A stretch of 5,986 bases of DNA from Pseudomonadota bacterium (GCA_023386115.1 JAEWKL010000911.1:1-5986); one strand, 5' to 3'; positions 1 to 5,871 are shown, counted from the stretch's first letter. A program made the numbers and translations. Notes: generated from the letters alone by a model not told the origin.

Positions 1-198
1 GCCCAGACTGTGCAGAAGACGTTTCAGCGACCGGTCCGCGGGAGCGGCCGGCGCCGATGGGTGGTCGTATAGGCCCCGCATTGTGCCCCGTCAACTCCTT
101 TGTGAAGCTCCCGCGACAGACGCCGCCGCTCCGTTCGGTCCCCCTCCCCTCTCGCACGCGCCAATGCGCGGAGCCGGATGACGCGAGGATGGCCGTTC

Positions 199-214
199 AC
201 GTGCTCCCGCACGT
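199..214. repeat. Short inverted repeat, 6-bp arms
   Basis: The arms ACGTGC and GCACGT are perfect reverse complements separated by TCCC. The element lies about 200 bp upstream of the MucR-type start codon. It could be a small hairpin or a dyad-symmetric operator, but a repeat this short can arise by chance in GC-rich DNA and no regulator can be assigned. Confidence 0.3.
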
Positions 215-230
215 CGTACCCTCGCCCGGG

Positions 231-243
231 CATGCAATGCATG
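231..243. repeat. 13-bp near-perfect palindrome CATGCA-A-TGCATG
   Basis: Two 6-bp arms, CATGCA and TGCATG, flank a single central A, giving an odd-length palindrome. This is a form often bound by dimeric regulators. It lies 17 bp from the previous inverted repeat and about 170 bp upstream of the MucR-type gene. The function is unknown, and chance is a fair alternative. Confidence 0.3.
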
Positions 244-304
244 TATTACGTGAGCGCATAGGCCGAAATCCGAGCCTGGAGAGACCATCCGCCACTATCC
301 ATGG

Positions 305-362
305 CGCACAACTTTGTTTCTCCAGTGTAATTCTGTCGCATTCCCAAAAAGAAATATTGACC
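305..362 (+). promoter_or_regulatory. AT-rich upstream segment of the MucR-type gene; possible promoter or autoregulatory site
   Basis: This stretch is visibly richer in A and T than the rest of the window, with A/T runs near 345-358 and TpA steps near 328 and 356. It ends in TTGACC (357-362), which resembles a -35 element, but I could not find a convincing -10 hexamer 16-18 bp downstream, so a precise promoter is not called. Proteins of the Ros/MucR family are known to bind degenerate AT-rich targets containing T-A steps and often repress their own genes. Autoregulation through this segment is therefore plausible, but it is inference. Confidence 0.3.
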
Positions 363-414
363 CGCGGCGCCCAAAGACGCATGGGGCACTCACTCTGTCA
401 TCGGAGCCGATTGA

Positions 415-819
415 ATGCTGGACCAAGATCAAGAAACCAACCTGATTGAGCGCGCAGCCGACATCGTGTCGGCCTACGTGTCCAACAACTCCGTGCCGCT
501 GGCCGATCTGCCGGCCCTGATCAACGCCGTGCACCAGTCGCTGAGCCGGCTCGGCGACAATCAGCCGGTCGAGGCCGAGAAGCCGGTTCCGCTGATGCCG
601 GTCAAGAAGACGGTGACCCCGGACTACCTGATCAGCCTCGAGGACGGCCGTCAGTACAAGTCGCTCAAGCGCCACCTGTCGACCCGCGGGCTCACCCCCG
701 AGGAGTACCGCCGCAAGTGGGGCTTGCCGCACGACTACCCGATGGTCGCCGCCAACTACGCCGCCCAGCGTTCCGAGCTCGCCAAGAACAGCGGGTTGGG
801 CCGGCGCCGCAGCGCCTGA
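415..819 (+). CDS. mucR: MucR/Ros-family transcriptional regulator with degenerate zinc finger
   Basis: The product has 134 residues, a normal size for this family of alphaproteobacterial DNA-binding regulators, which control surface polysaccharide, motility, symbiosis or virulence genes. The N-terminal part (about 1-48) looks helical and corresponds to the oligomerisation region of MucR. The C-terminal part carries the family signature: VTPDYLISLEDG (67-78), the conserved YKSLKRHL helix (81-88), LTPEEYRRKWGLP (93-105) and DYPMVAANYA (107-116), ending in a basic GLGRRR tail. Compared with Ros, the first zinc Cys is Ser74, the second is Asp77, the first His is kept (His87), and the second His is lost within STRG, where the loop also appears one residue shorter. 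The protein therefore probably folds without zinc, as described for some Mesorhizobium loti homologues. ATG 415 has a GGAG Shine-Dalgarno (403-406) eight bases upstream. The gene converges with lon. Family assignment is firm; the regulated genes are unknown. Confidence 0.93.
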   Translation: MLDQDQETNLIERAADIVSAYVSNNSVPLADLPALINAVHQSLSRLGDNQPVEAEKPVPLMPVKKTVTPDYLISLEDGRQYKSLKRHLSTRGLTPEEYRRKWGLPHDYPMVAANYAAQRSELAKNSGLGRRRSA

Positions 820-868
820 CACCTTATCCGACCACGGTCTCGGGCGAGGGATCTCCAGCCCGGACACA

Positions 869-904
869 GAAAGGCCCCCGGATCTGACGATCCGGGGGCC
901 TTTC
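869..904. terminator. Bidirectional intrinsic terminator between the MucR-type gene and lon
   Basis: A perfect 16-bp inverted repeat, GAAAGGCCCCCGGATC and its reverse complement, encloses a 4-nt loop. It lies 49 bp after the MucR-type stop codon and 24 bp after the lon stop codon on the other strand. Because the stem ends in AAAG/CTTT, each strand gives a GC-rich hairpin followed by a short T run (TTTC), so it can serve both convergent genes. The T run is short, as is common in GC-rich alphaproteobacteria. Confidence 0.88.
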
Positions 905-928
905 TCGTCTCAACGAAGGGTGGGGCTG

Positions 929-3352
929 TTAATGCGCCACCAGCCCCGACGCGTCATCTTCAGACCGCGCGGGCGCGGCCTTCGGCAGCGGCTCGTCCCA
1001 GTCGATCGCCTCGGGCTTGCGGATCAGCGCCCGCTCCAGGACCTGGTCCATGCGCGAGACGGGAACGATCTCCAGTCCGTTCTTCACGCTGTCGGGAATC
1101 TCCACCAGGTCCTTTGCGTTCTCCTCCGGGATCAGCACGATCTTGATGCCGCCCCGCAGCGCCGCCAGCAGCTTCTCCTTGAGGCCGCCGATCGGCAGCA
1201 CCCGGCCCCGCAAGGTGACCTCGCCGGTCATGGCGATATCGCGGCGCACCGGGATACCGGTGATGACGGAGACGATCGCCGTCGCCATGGCGATGCCAGC
1301 CGAGGGCCCGTCCTTCGGGGTCGCCCCCTCGGGAACGTGGACGTGGATGTCCCGGCGCTCGAACAGGGGCGGCTCGACACCGAAATCGACCGCCCGCGAG
1401 CGGACGTAGGACGCCGCCGCCGAGATCGATTCCTTCATCACGTCGCGCAGGTTGCCCGTGACCGTCATCTTGCCCTTGCCGGGCATCATGACGCCTTCGA
1501 TCGTGAGCAGTTCGCCCCCGACCTCGGTCCAGGCCAGACCCGTGACCAAGCCGACCTGATCGTCGGTCTCGACCTCGCCGTAGCGGAACTTCGCCGGGCC
1601 GAGGAAGGTATCGAGGTTGTCGGCCGAGACCGTCACGCTCTTCACCCCCGAGATCAGGATTTCCTTCACCGCCTTGCGGATCAGGTTCGAGATCTCGCGC
1701 TCCAGATTCCGCACGCCCGCCTCGCGGGTGTAGCGGCGGATCAGCAGCATCAGGCCGTCATCGGTGATCGACCACTCCTTGGGCTCGAGGCCGTGCTTCT
1801 TCAGCGCCCCAGGCATCAGGTGCTTGCGCGCGATCTCGACCTTCTCCTCCTCGGTGTAGCCGGCGATGCGGATCACCTCCATCCGGTCCAGCAGGGCCGG
1901 CGGGATGTTGAGGGTGTTGGCCGTCGTCACGAACATCACGTTCGACAGGTCGTAATCGACCTCAAGGTAATGGTCGTTGAAGGTCGCGTTCTGCTCCGGA
2001 TCCAGCACCTCGAGGAGCGCCGCGGACGGATCGCCGCGGAAGTCCATGCCCATCTTGTCGATCTCGTCGAGCAGGATGAGCGGGTTCGAGGTCTTGGCCT
2101 TGCGCATCGACTGCACGATCTTGCCGGGCATCGAGCCGATATAGGTCCGCCGGTGACCGCGGATCTCGGCCTCGTCACGCACGCCGCCGAGCGACATGCG
2201 CACGAACTCGCGGCCCGTGGCCTTGGCGATCGACTTGCCGAGCGAGGTCTTGCCGACGCCGGGCGGTCCGACGAGGCAGAGGATCGGGCCGGTGAGCTTG
2301 TTGGCGCGCTGCTGCACCGCCAGGTACTCGACGATCCGCTCCTTCACCTTGTCGAGGCCGAAATGGTCGGCATCGAGCATCGCCTGCGCACCAGGCAGGT
2401 CCTTCTTGATCTTCGAGCGCTTGCCCCACGGGATGCCGAGCATCCAGTCGAGGTAGTTGCGCACGACCGTCGCCTCGGCCGACATCGGCGACATCTGGCG
2501 CAGCTTCTTCAGCTCGGCCAGAGCCTTGTCCCGCGCCTCCTTGGACAGCTTGGTCTTCTCGATCTTGTCCTCGAGCTCGGCCAGTTCGTCGCGACCGTCC
2601 TCGTCGCCGAGTTCCTTCTGAATGGCCTTCATCTGCTCATTCAGGTAGTACTCGCGCTGGGTCTTCTCCATCTGCCGCTTGACGCGGGTGCGGATGCGCT
2701 TCTCGACCTGCAGCACCGAGATCTCGCTCTCCATCAGCGAGAGCACACGCTCCAGCCGCTGGGCAACGGTCGGGATCTCGAGGATCGCCTGCTTGTCGGA
2801 GATCTTGACGGCGAGATGCGAGGCGACCGTGTCGGCGAGCTTCGAGGGCTCGTCGATCTGGATCACCGCCGAGACCACCTCGGGCGAGATCTTCTTGTTG
2901 AGCTTGACGTAGTTCTCGAACTCCGAGATCACCGAGCGGGCCAGGGCCTCGGCCTCGATCCGGTCGCCGAGATCGTTCGGCAGCACCTCGGCCTCGGCGG
3001 CGTAGTACTCGTCCGAGCGCACGAAATCCTGGATCTTGGCCCGGCCGCCGCCCTCCACCAGCACCTTCACGGTGCCGTCGGGGAGCTTGAGCAGCTGAAG
3101 CACGCTCGCCAGGGTGCCGATGGTGTAGATCGCGTCGGTGGCCGGATCGTCGTCAGTGGCGTTGACCTGGGTCGCGAGCAGGATATGGCGGTCGGTGCGC
3201 ACCGCCTCCTCAAGGGCCCGGATCGATTTCTCGCGGCCGACGAAGAGCGGCACGATCATGTGCGGGAAGACCACGATGTCGCGCAGCGGCAGGACCGCGT
3301 AGGTCCCGCTCGTGCCGGGGACGACGGGCTGGCGCGATTTCGGCTGGGTCAT
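929..3352 (-). CDS. lon: ATP-dependent protease Lon (LonA, family S16)
   Basis: Lon is a cytoplasmic homo-oligomeric AAA+ serine protease that unfolds and degrades damaged proteins and short-lived regulators. The 807-residue product has the full LonA layout: an N-terminal substrate-binding domain (about 18-210, starting at AVLPLRDIVVFP), a helical coiled-coil linker (about 210-300), the AAA+ module and the C-terminal protease. Visible motifs are Walker A GPPGVGKT (362-369), the pore-loop Tyr404 in RTYIG, Walker B LILLDEID (425-432), the arginine finger region LLDRME (487-492) and REAGVR (543-548). The catalytic dyad is Ser684 in DGPSAG and Lys727 in GGLKEK, with the 43-residue spacing of E. 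coli Ser679/Lys722. I chose ATG 3350-3352, preceded by an AAGGAAG Shine-Dalgarno, over the GTG at 3473-3475, which would add 41 residues unlike any Lon N terminus. A sigma-32-like promoter lies upstream. Many alphaproteobacteria have hupB after lon; here the next gene is a convergent regulator. Confidence 0.98.
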   Translation of the reverse strand: MTQPKSRQPVVPGTSGTYAVLPLRDIVVFPHMIVPLFVGREKSIRALEEAVRTDRHILLATQVNATDDDPATDAIYTIGTLASVLQLLKLPDGTVKVLVEGGGRAKIQDFVRSDEYYAAEAEVLPNDLGDRIEAEALARSVISEFENYVKLNKKISPEVVSAVIQIDEPSKLADTVASHLAVKISDKQAILEIPTVAQRLERVLSLMESEISVLQVEKRIRTRVKRQMEKTQREYYLNEQMKAIQKELGDEDGRDELAELEDKIEKTKLSKEARDKALAELKKLRQMSPMSAEATVVRNYLDWMLGIPWGKRSKIKKDLPGAQAMLDADHFGLDKVKERIVEYLAVQQRANKLTGPILCLVGPPGVGKTSLGKSIAKATGREFVRMSLGGVRDEAEIRGHRRTYIGSMPGKIVQSMRKAKTSNPLILLDEIDKMGMDFRGDPSAALLEVLDPEQNATFNDHYLEVDYDLSNVMFVTTANTLNIPPALLDRMEVIRIAGYTEEEKVEIARKHLMPGALKKHGLEPKEWSITDDGLMLLIRRYTREAGVRNLEREISNLIRKAVKEILISGVKSVTVSADNLDTFLGPAKFRYGEVETDDQVGLVTGLAWTEVGGELLTIEGVMMPGKGKMTVTGNLRDVMKESISAAASYVRSRAVDFGVEPPLFERRDIHVHVPEGATPKDGPSAGIAMATAIVSVITGIPVRRDIAMTGEVTLRGRVLPIGGLKEKLLAALRGGIKIVLIPEENAKDLVEIPDSVKNGLEIVPVSRMDQVLERALIRKPEAIDWDEPLPKAAPARSEDDASGLVAH

Positions 3353-3359
3353 TGACTGA

Positions 3360-3366
3360 CTTCCTT
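3360..3366 (-). promoter_or_regulatory. Shine-Dalgarno of lon (decides the start)
   Basis: On the minus strand AAGGAAG lies 7 bases before ATG 3350-3352. It supports this ATG over the GTG 123 bases upstream, whose extra residues are Pro/Arg/Gly-rich and not Lon-like. Confidence 0.8.
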
Positions 3367-3387
3367 GTGTGGTGACGCCCAGGTCCC

Positions 3388-3404
3388 TCCCCTCGTTAAG
3401 GGGA
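3388..3404 (-). repeat. Small hairpin in the lon 5' leader
   Basis: The 6-bp arms TCCCCT and AGGGGA (minus strand; the plus strand reads the same) enclose a 5-nt loop, ending about 36 bases before the lon start. It would sit inside the leader transcribed from the proposed sigma-32-like promoter. A second possible stem, CCGACC/GGTCGG (3426-3447), lies just upstream. A role in translation control is possible but unproven. Confidence 0.3.
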
Positions 3405-3519
3405 AAAGCAGGAGGAACATGGGGGCCGACCGGGCCGCGGGGGTCGGAACGAGAAGAGCGGCCGGGTCGCGGCACCGCACCTCGTCTCTGGTGAGCATGC
3501 GGCCGCCGCGTTGACTTTC

Positions 3520-3548
3520 AGGTGGCTTCTCGGGGCGCCGCTTTCAAG
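3520..3548 (-). promoter_or_regulatory. Sigma-32 (RpoH)-like heat-shock promoter of lon
   Basis: On the minus strand a perfect CTTGAA -35 element (3543-3548, within GCTTGAAAG) is followed after exactly 17 bp by CCACCT (3520-3525). The alphaproteobacterial RpoH consensus is roughly CTTGAA, 16-18 bp, then a C-rich CCNATNT/CYTATNT type -10, so the -35 is excellent and the -10 is partial. Transcription would start near 3512-3514 and give a leader of about 160 nt before lon. lon is a classical heat-shock gene, and the site lies between the clpX terminator and lon, where such a promoter would be needed. Confidence 0.6.
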
Positions 3549-3587
3549 CACCGTGCCACCCGGCCGCATCCGGGCACGTCTCGGACG

Positions 3588-3615
3588 AGAGGCCGCCGTT
3601 TCCACGGCGGCCTCT
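3588..3615 (-). terminator. Probable terminator of clpX
   Basis: A perfect 12-bp stem, AGAGGCCGCCGT with its reverse complement, encloses a 4-nt loop and begins 9 bases after the clpX stop codon on the minus strand. The following bases (CGTCC) have no T run, so it may act as a Rho-assisted or 3'-end-protecting hairpin rather than a textbook intrinsic terminator. Its place directly after clpX and before the lon promoter fits separation of the two transcripts. Confidence 0.7.
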
Positions 3616-3624
3616 GGGTGACGA

Positions 3625-4896
3625 TCAGGCGCTGGCGCTCGCCGGCGCGTCCTTGCCGCGGTCGCCGTGGATGTAGAGCGGCCGCGACTTGCCGTCGACG
3701 ACCTCCGGCCCGATCACCACCTGCTCGACCGAATCGAGGCCGGGCAGGTCGTACATCGTCTCGAGCAGGATGCTCTCCAGGATCGAGCGCAGGCCGCGGG
3801 CACCGGTCTTGCGCTCGATCGCCTTGCGGGCGACGAGGCTCAGCGCCTCCTCCTGGAACGTCAGATCGACGTTCTCCATCTCGAACAGGCGCTGGTACTG
3901 CTTCACGAGCGCGTTCTTCGGCTCCTGCAGGATCCGCTTCAGCGCGGTCTCGTCGAGGTCCTCGAGGGTCGCCAGGACCGGCAGACGGCCGACGAATTCG
4001 GGAATCAGGCCGAACTTCAGCAGGTCCTCGGGCTCGACATTGCGGAAGATCTCGCCGGTGCGGCGGTCGTCCGGAGCCTGGACGGTGGCGCCGAAGCCGA
4101 TCGAGGTGCCCTTGCCGCGGGCCGAGATGATCCGCTCCAGCCCCGCGAAGGCGCCGCCGCAGATGAACAGGATGTTGGTCGTATCGACCTGCAGGAATTC
4201 CTGCTGCGGGTGCTTGCGCCCGCCCTGCGGCGGCACGCTGGCGACCGTGCCCTCCATGATCTTCAGGAGGGCCTGCTGCACGCCCTCGCCCGACACGTCC
4301 CGGGTGATGGAGGGGTTATCCGACTTGCGTGAGATCTTGTCGATCTCGTCGATGTAGACGATGCCGCGCTGCGCCCGCTCGACGTTGTAGTCCGAGGCCT
4401 GGAGCAGCTTGAGGATGATGTTCTCGACGTCCTCGCCGACGTAACCGGCCTCGGTCAGCGTCGTGGCATCGGCCATCGTGAACGGCACGTCGAGGATGCG
4501 CGCCAGGGTCTGGGCCAGAAGAGTCTTGCCAGACCCGGTCGGGCCGATCAGCAGGATGTTGGACTTCGCCAGCTCGACGTCGTTGTGCTTGGTCGCGTGC
4601 GCCAGGCGCTTGTAGTGGTTGTGCACAGCCACCGAGAGGACCTTCTTGGCAAAGTCCTGCCCGATGACGTAGTCATCCAGGACCCGCCGAATTTCCTTCG
4701 GGGTCGGTACGCCGTCCCGCGACTTCACCAGCGAGGACTTCGATTCCTCGCGAATGATGTCCATGCACAGCTCGACGCACTCATCGCAGATGAAGACGGT
4801 CGGGCCTGCGATCAGCTTGCGAACCTCGTGCTGGCTCTTGCCGCAGAACGAGCAGTACAGCGTGCTCTTCGAGTCGTTGCCGCCAGCCTTGCTCAT
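3625..4896 (-). CDS. clpX: ATP-dependent Clp protease ATP-binding subunit ClpX
   Basis: ClpX is the hexameric AAA+ unfoldase that recognises tagged substrates such as ssrA-marked proteins, threads them through its pore and delivers them to ClpP in the cytoplasm. The 423-residue product matches the usual length (E. coli 424). The N-terminal zinc-binding domain has Cys15, Cys18, Cys37 and Cys40. The AAA+ module shows Walker A GPTGSGKT (118-125), pore-1 loop GYVG (151-154), Walker B IVYIDEID (179-186), pore-2 loop RDVSGEGV (199-206), the RKH loop (227-229), the IGF loop that docks on ClpP (266-268), the arginine finger in FVGR (Arg304) and the sensor-2 motif GARGLR (365-370). Nothing essential is missing. 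ATG 4894-4896 is chosen because GGAG (4903-4906) lies 6 bases before it; a longer TTG start (4906-4908) would overlap that Shine-Dalgarno. The gene follows clpP after a 283-bp gap and is followed by its own hairpin terminator. Confidence 0.98.
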   Translation of the reverse strand: MSKAGGNDSKSTLYCSFCGKSQHEVRKLIAGPTVFICDECVELCMDIIREESKSSLVKSRDGVPTPKEIRRVLDDYVIGQDFAKKVLSVAVHNHYKRLAHATKHNDVELAKSNILLIGPTGSGKTLLAQTLARILDVPFTMADATTLTEAGYVGEDVENIILKLLQASDYNVERAQRGIVYIDEIDKISRKSDNPSITRDVSGEGVQQALLKIMEGTVASVPPQGGRKHPQQEFLQVDTTNILFICGGAFAGLERIISARGKGTSIGFGATVQAPDDRRTGEIFRNVEPEDLLKFGLIPEFVGRLPVLATLEDLDETALKRILQEPKNALVKQYQRLFEMENVDLTFQEEALSLVARKAIERKTGARGLRSILESILLETMYDLPGLDSVEQVVIGPEVVDGKSRPLYIHGDRGKDAPASASA

Positions 4897-4902
4897 ATGG
4901 GT

Positions 4903-4906
4903 CTCC
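4903..4906 (-). promoter_or_regulatory. Shine-Dalgarno of clpX (decides the start)
   Basis: On the minus strand GGAG is followed by the 6-base spacer ACCCAT and then ATG 4894-4896. The in-frame TTG at 4906-4908 overlaps this GGAG and would add only four residues, so it is very unlikely to be the start. Confidence 0.8.
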
Positions 4907-4951
4907 AAGTCCCCGATCGGTCCCGCCCCGGGGGCACGACCGCATCGCTTT

Positions 4952-4980
4952 TAGATAGTGGCGCCCGGCTAAAGAAACAG
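4952..4980 (-). promoter_or_regulatory. Possible promoter of clpX
   Basis: On the minus strand TATCTA (4952-4957) lies in a short AT-rich patch of an otherwise very GC-rich spacer, about 55 bases before the clpX ATG. It matches a -10 element, and with its flank (ACTATCTAAAAG) also resembles the CTATNT -10 of alphaproteobacterial RpoH promoters. The hexamer 17 bp upstream, CTGTTT (4975-4980), is a poor -35. A GTGAC motif (4980-4984) is closer to consensus but sits too far away. I call it only as a candidate internal promoter. Confidence 0.35.
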
Positions 4981-5049
4981 TCACCGCCTCCCGCGCGCCG
5001 AGCGCCCGACGCAGAATCGCGATGCAAACACGCAGCCAGCGCCGGATCA

Positions 5050-5095
5050 ATCCCGCGGATGCGACAGGCTCCCGCCAAATGGCCGCATCCGGGAT
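5050..5095 (-). repeat. Large imperfect inverted repeat in the clpP-clpX spacer
   Basis: The plus-strand left arm (5050-5063) reads ATCCCG-CG-GATGCG and the right arm (5084-5095) CGCATC-CGGGAT. This gives two perfect 6-bp stems with a 2-nt bulge on one side. The 20-nt intervening sequence contains a further 4-bp stem, GCCA/TGGC (5074-5083), around AA. The element lies in the middle of the 283-bp spacer, with no T run after it on the minus strand, so a plain intrinsic terminator is unlikely. It could be an mRNA processing or stabilising structure, a leader element of clpX, or a dispersed palindromic repeat. Confidence 0.5.
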
Positions 5096-5157
5096 CCGCC
5101 TTCCGGAGCGGTCGCCACCCGCCGGGGGAGGTTCCGCGCGGGCGGGACCCTCCAGCG

Positions 5158-5172
5158 GGCGGCGCGGCCGCC
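5158..5172 (-). terminator. Short GC hairpin directly after clpP
   Basis: A perfect 6-bp stem, GGCGGC/GCCGCC, with a 3-nt loop starts 7 bases after the clpP stop codon on the minus strand. There is no T run. The position fits a weak terminator or a 3'-end-protecting hairpin for a clpP (or tig-clpP) mRNA, but GC-rich sequence yields such hairpins easily. Confidence 0.4.
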
Positions 5173-5179
5173 GGATTCT

Positions 5180-5809
5180 TCAGGCCTGGGCCGGCGCCTC
5201 GGCCCGCTTCTGGAGCACCTCGTCGATCAGGCCCCACTCCTTGGCCGCGTCGGCGGTCATGAAGTTGTCGCGCTCCAGGCCCTGCTCGATGGCGTCGTAA
5301 TCGCGGCCGGTATGCTTCACGTAGATCTCGTTGAGGCGCCGCTTCAGGGCCTCGATCTCGCGGGCATGGATCAGGATGTCGGTGGCCTGGCCCTGGAAGC
5401 CGCCGGAGGGCTGGTGCACCATGATCCGGGCATTCGGGAGGGCGAAGCGGTGGCCCGCCTCGCCGGCGGCCAGCAGCAGCGAGCCCATCGAGGCCGCCTG
5501 GCCGACGCAGAGCGTGGCGACCGGGCAGCGGATGAACTGCATCGTGTCGTAGATCGACAGGCCGGAGGTGACCACGCCGCCCGGCGAGTTGATGTAGAAG
5601 GAGATTTCCTTCTTCGGGTTCTCCGCCTCGAGGAACAGCAGCTGCGCCACGATCAGCGACGCGGAGTAGTCCTCGACCGGGCCGGTCAGGAAGATGATGC
5701 GCTCACGCAACAGGCGCGAATAAATGTCGAAGGCACGCTCACCGCGGCTCGACTGCTCGACCACCATCGGGACGAGCGCGCTGTTGTAATAGTCGACCGG
5801 ATCTCTCAT
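5180..5809 (-). CDS. clpP: ATP-dependent Clp protease proteolytic subunit ClpP
   Basis: ClpP is the serine peptidase that forms a double-heptamer chamber and degrades proteins fed in by ClpX (or ClpA) in the cytoplasm. The product has 209 residues, the usual length. The catalytic triad is complete: Ser107 in GQAASMGS, His132 in MVHQP and Asp181 in ERDNF. The spacings of 25 and 49 residues equal those of E. coli Ser97/His122/Asp171. The sequence ALVPMVVEQ starts at Ala11, so self-cleavage after residue 10 would give a mature protein whose numbering matches E. coli exactly. The N-terminal axial loop region and the handle helix region (about 135-165) are present. ATG 5807-5809 has GGAG (5817-5820) seven bases upstream. 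The gene lies 62 bp after tig on the same strand, probably co-transcribed, and 283 bp before clpX, its partner ATPase. Confidence 0.98.
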   Translation of the reverse strand: MRDPVDYYNSALVPMVVEQSSRGERAFDIYSRLLRERIIFLTGPVEDYSASLIVAQLLFLEAENPKKEISFYINSPGGVVTSGLSIYDTMQFIRCPVATLCVGQAASMGSLLLAAGEAGHRFALPNARIMVHQPSGGFQGQATDILIHAREIEALKRRLNEIYVKHTGRDYDAIEQGLERDNFMTADAAKEWGLIDEVLQKRAEAPAQA

Positions 5810-5827
5810 CGCTTCGCTCCAGAGGCG

Positions 5828-5855
5828 GTCCGGCCGGGCTCAAGCCCGCCCGGAC
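5828..5855 (-). repeat. Hairpin in the tig-clpP gap
   Basis: Two 12-nt arms, GTCCGGCCGGGC and GCCCGCCCGGAC (plus strand), pair with one internal mismatch around a TCAA loop. The element fills nearly half of the 62-bp gap between the tig stop and clpP start, ending 8 bases before the clpP Shine-Dalgarno. No T run follows on the minus strand. It may partly terminate or attenuate tig transcription, or protect or process the joint mRNA so that clpP output differs from tig. Confidence 0.5.
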
Positions 5856-5871
5856 GAACCTCGTCCCCCAA

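Larger units (their letters stand above)
1..414. other. Non-coding region upstream of the MucR-type gene
   Basis: I see no gene here that I would defend. Several frames stay open on both strands, as is usual in GC-rich DNA. Their translations are rich in Arg, Pro and Gly, show no recognisable domain, and overlap one another and the start of the regulator gene. At the extreme left a plus-strand frame is open from position 1 to a TAG at 70-72 and could in principle be the end of a gene lying outside the window, but its roughly 23 residues match nothing I know. I found no tRNA-like cloverleaf or rRNA sequence. The stretch contains two short inverted repeats (199-214 and 231-243), a minor 5-bp hairpin (157-170) and a locally AT-rich segment (about 305-360), so it is best read as a long upstream regulatory region, possibly with a long 5' leader. 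Confidence 0.55.

Noticed and set aside
57..449. A 130-codon plus-strand open frame overlapping the start of the MucR-type gene
   Set aside because: It has no recognisable domain and its composition looks like translated non-coding GC-rich DNA. It overlaps the well-supported regulator in another frame.
295..867. A 190-codon minus-strand open frame opposite the MucR-type gene
   Set aside because: It is an antisense shadow of the regulator gene, running through the terminator stem at its left end, with no domain similarity.
920..3355. An 811-codon plus-strand open frame lying opposite lon
   Set aside because: It is the mirror of a well-supported lon gene. GC-rich codon use removes stops from the antisense frame. 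The translation is rich in Arg, His, Leu and Asp, with no recognisable domain.
3391..3403. TTAACGAG near the lon leader as a CtrA site
   Set aside because: Only a partial match to one CtrA half-site is present, with no second half-site at the right spacing.
3353..3475. N-terminal extension of lon from a GTG at 3473-3475 (41 extra residues)
   Set aside because: The extra residues are Pro/Arg/Gly-rich and not Lon-like, and ATG 3350-3352 has a clear Shine-Dalgarno and gives the normal N terminus.
3353..3624. CIRCE-type heat-shock operator upstream of lon
   Set aside because: No TTAGCACTC/GAGTGCTAA pair is present; the heat-shock signal here is sigma-32-like instead.
3667..4357. Long plus-strand frames opposite clpX
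   Set aside because: They are antisense shadows of clpX, low in complexity and with no domain.
4897..4908. TTG start of clpX four codons upstream
   Set aside because: It overlaps the GGAG Shine-Dalgarno of the ATG at 4894-4896, which gives the usual ClpX length.
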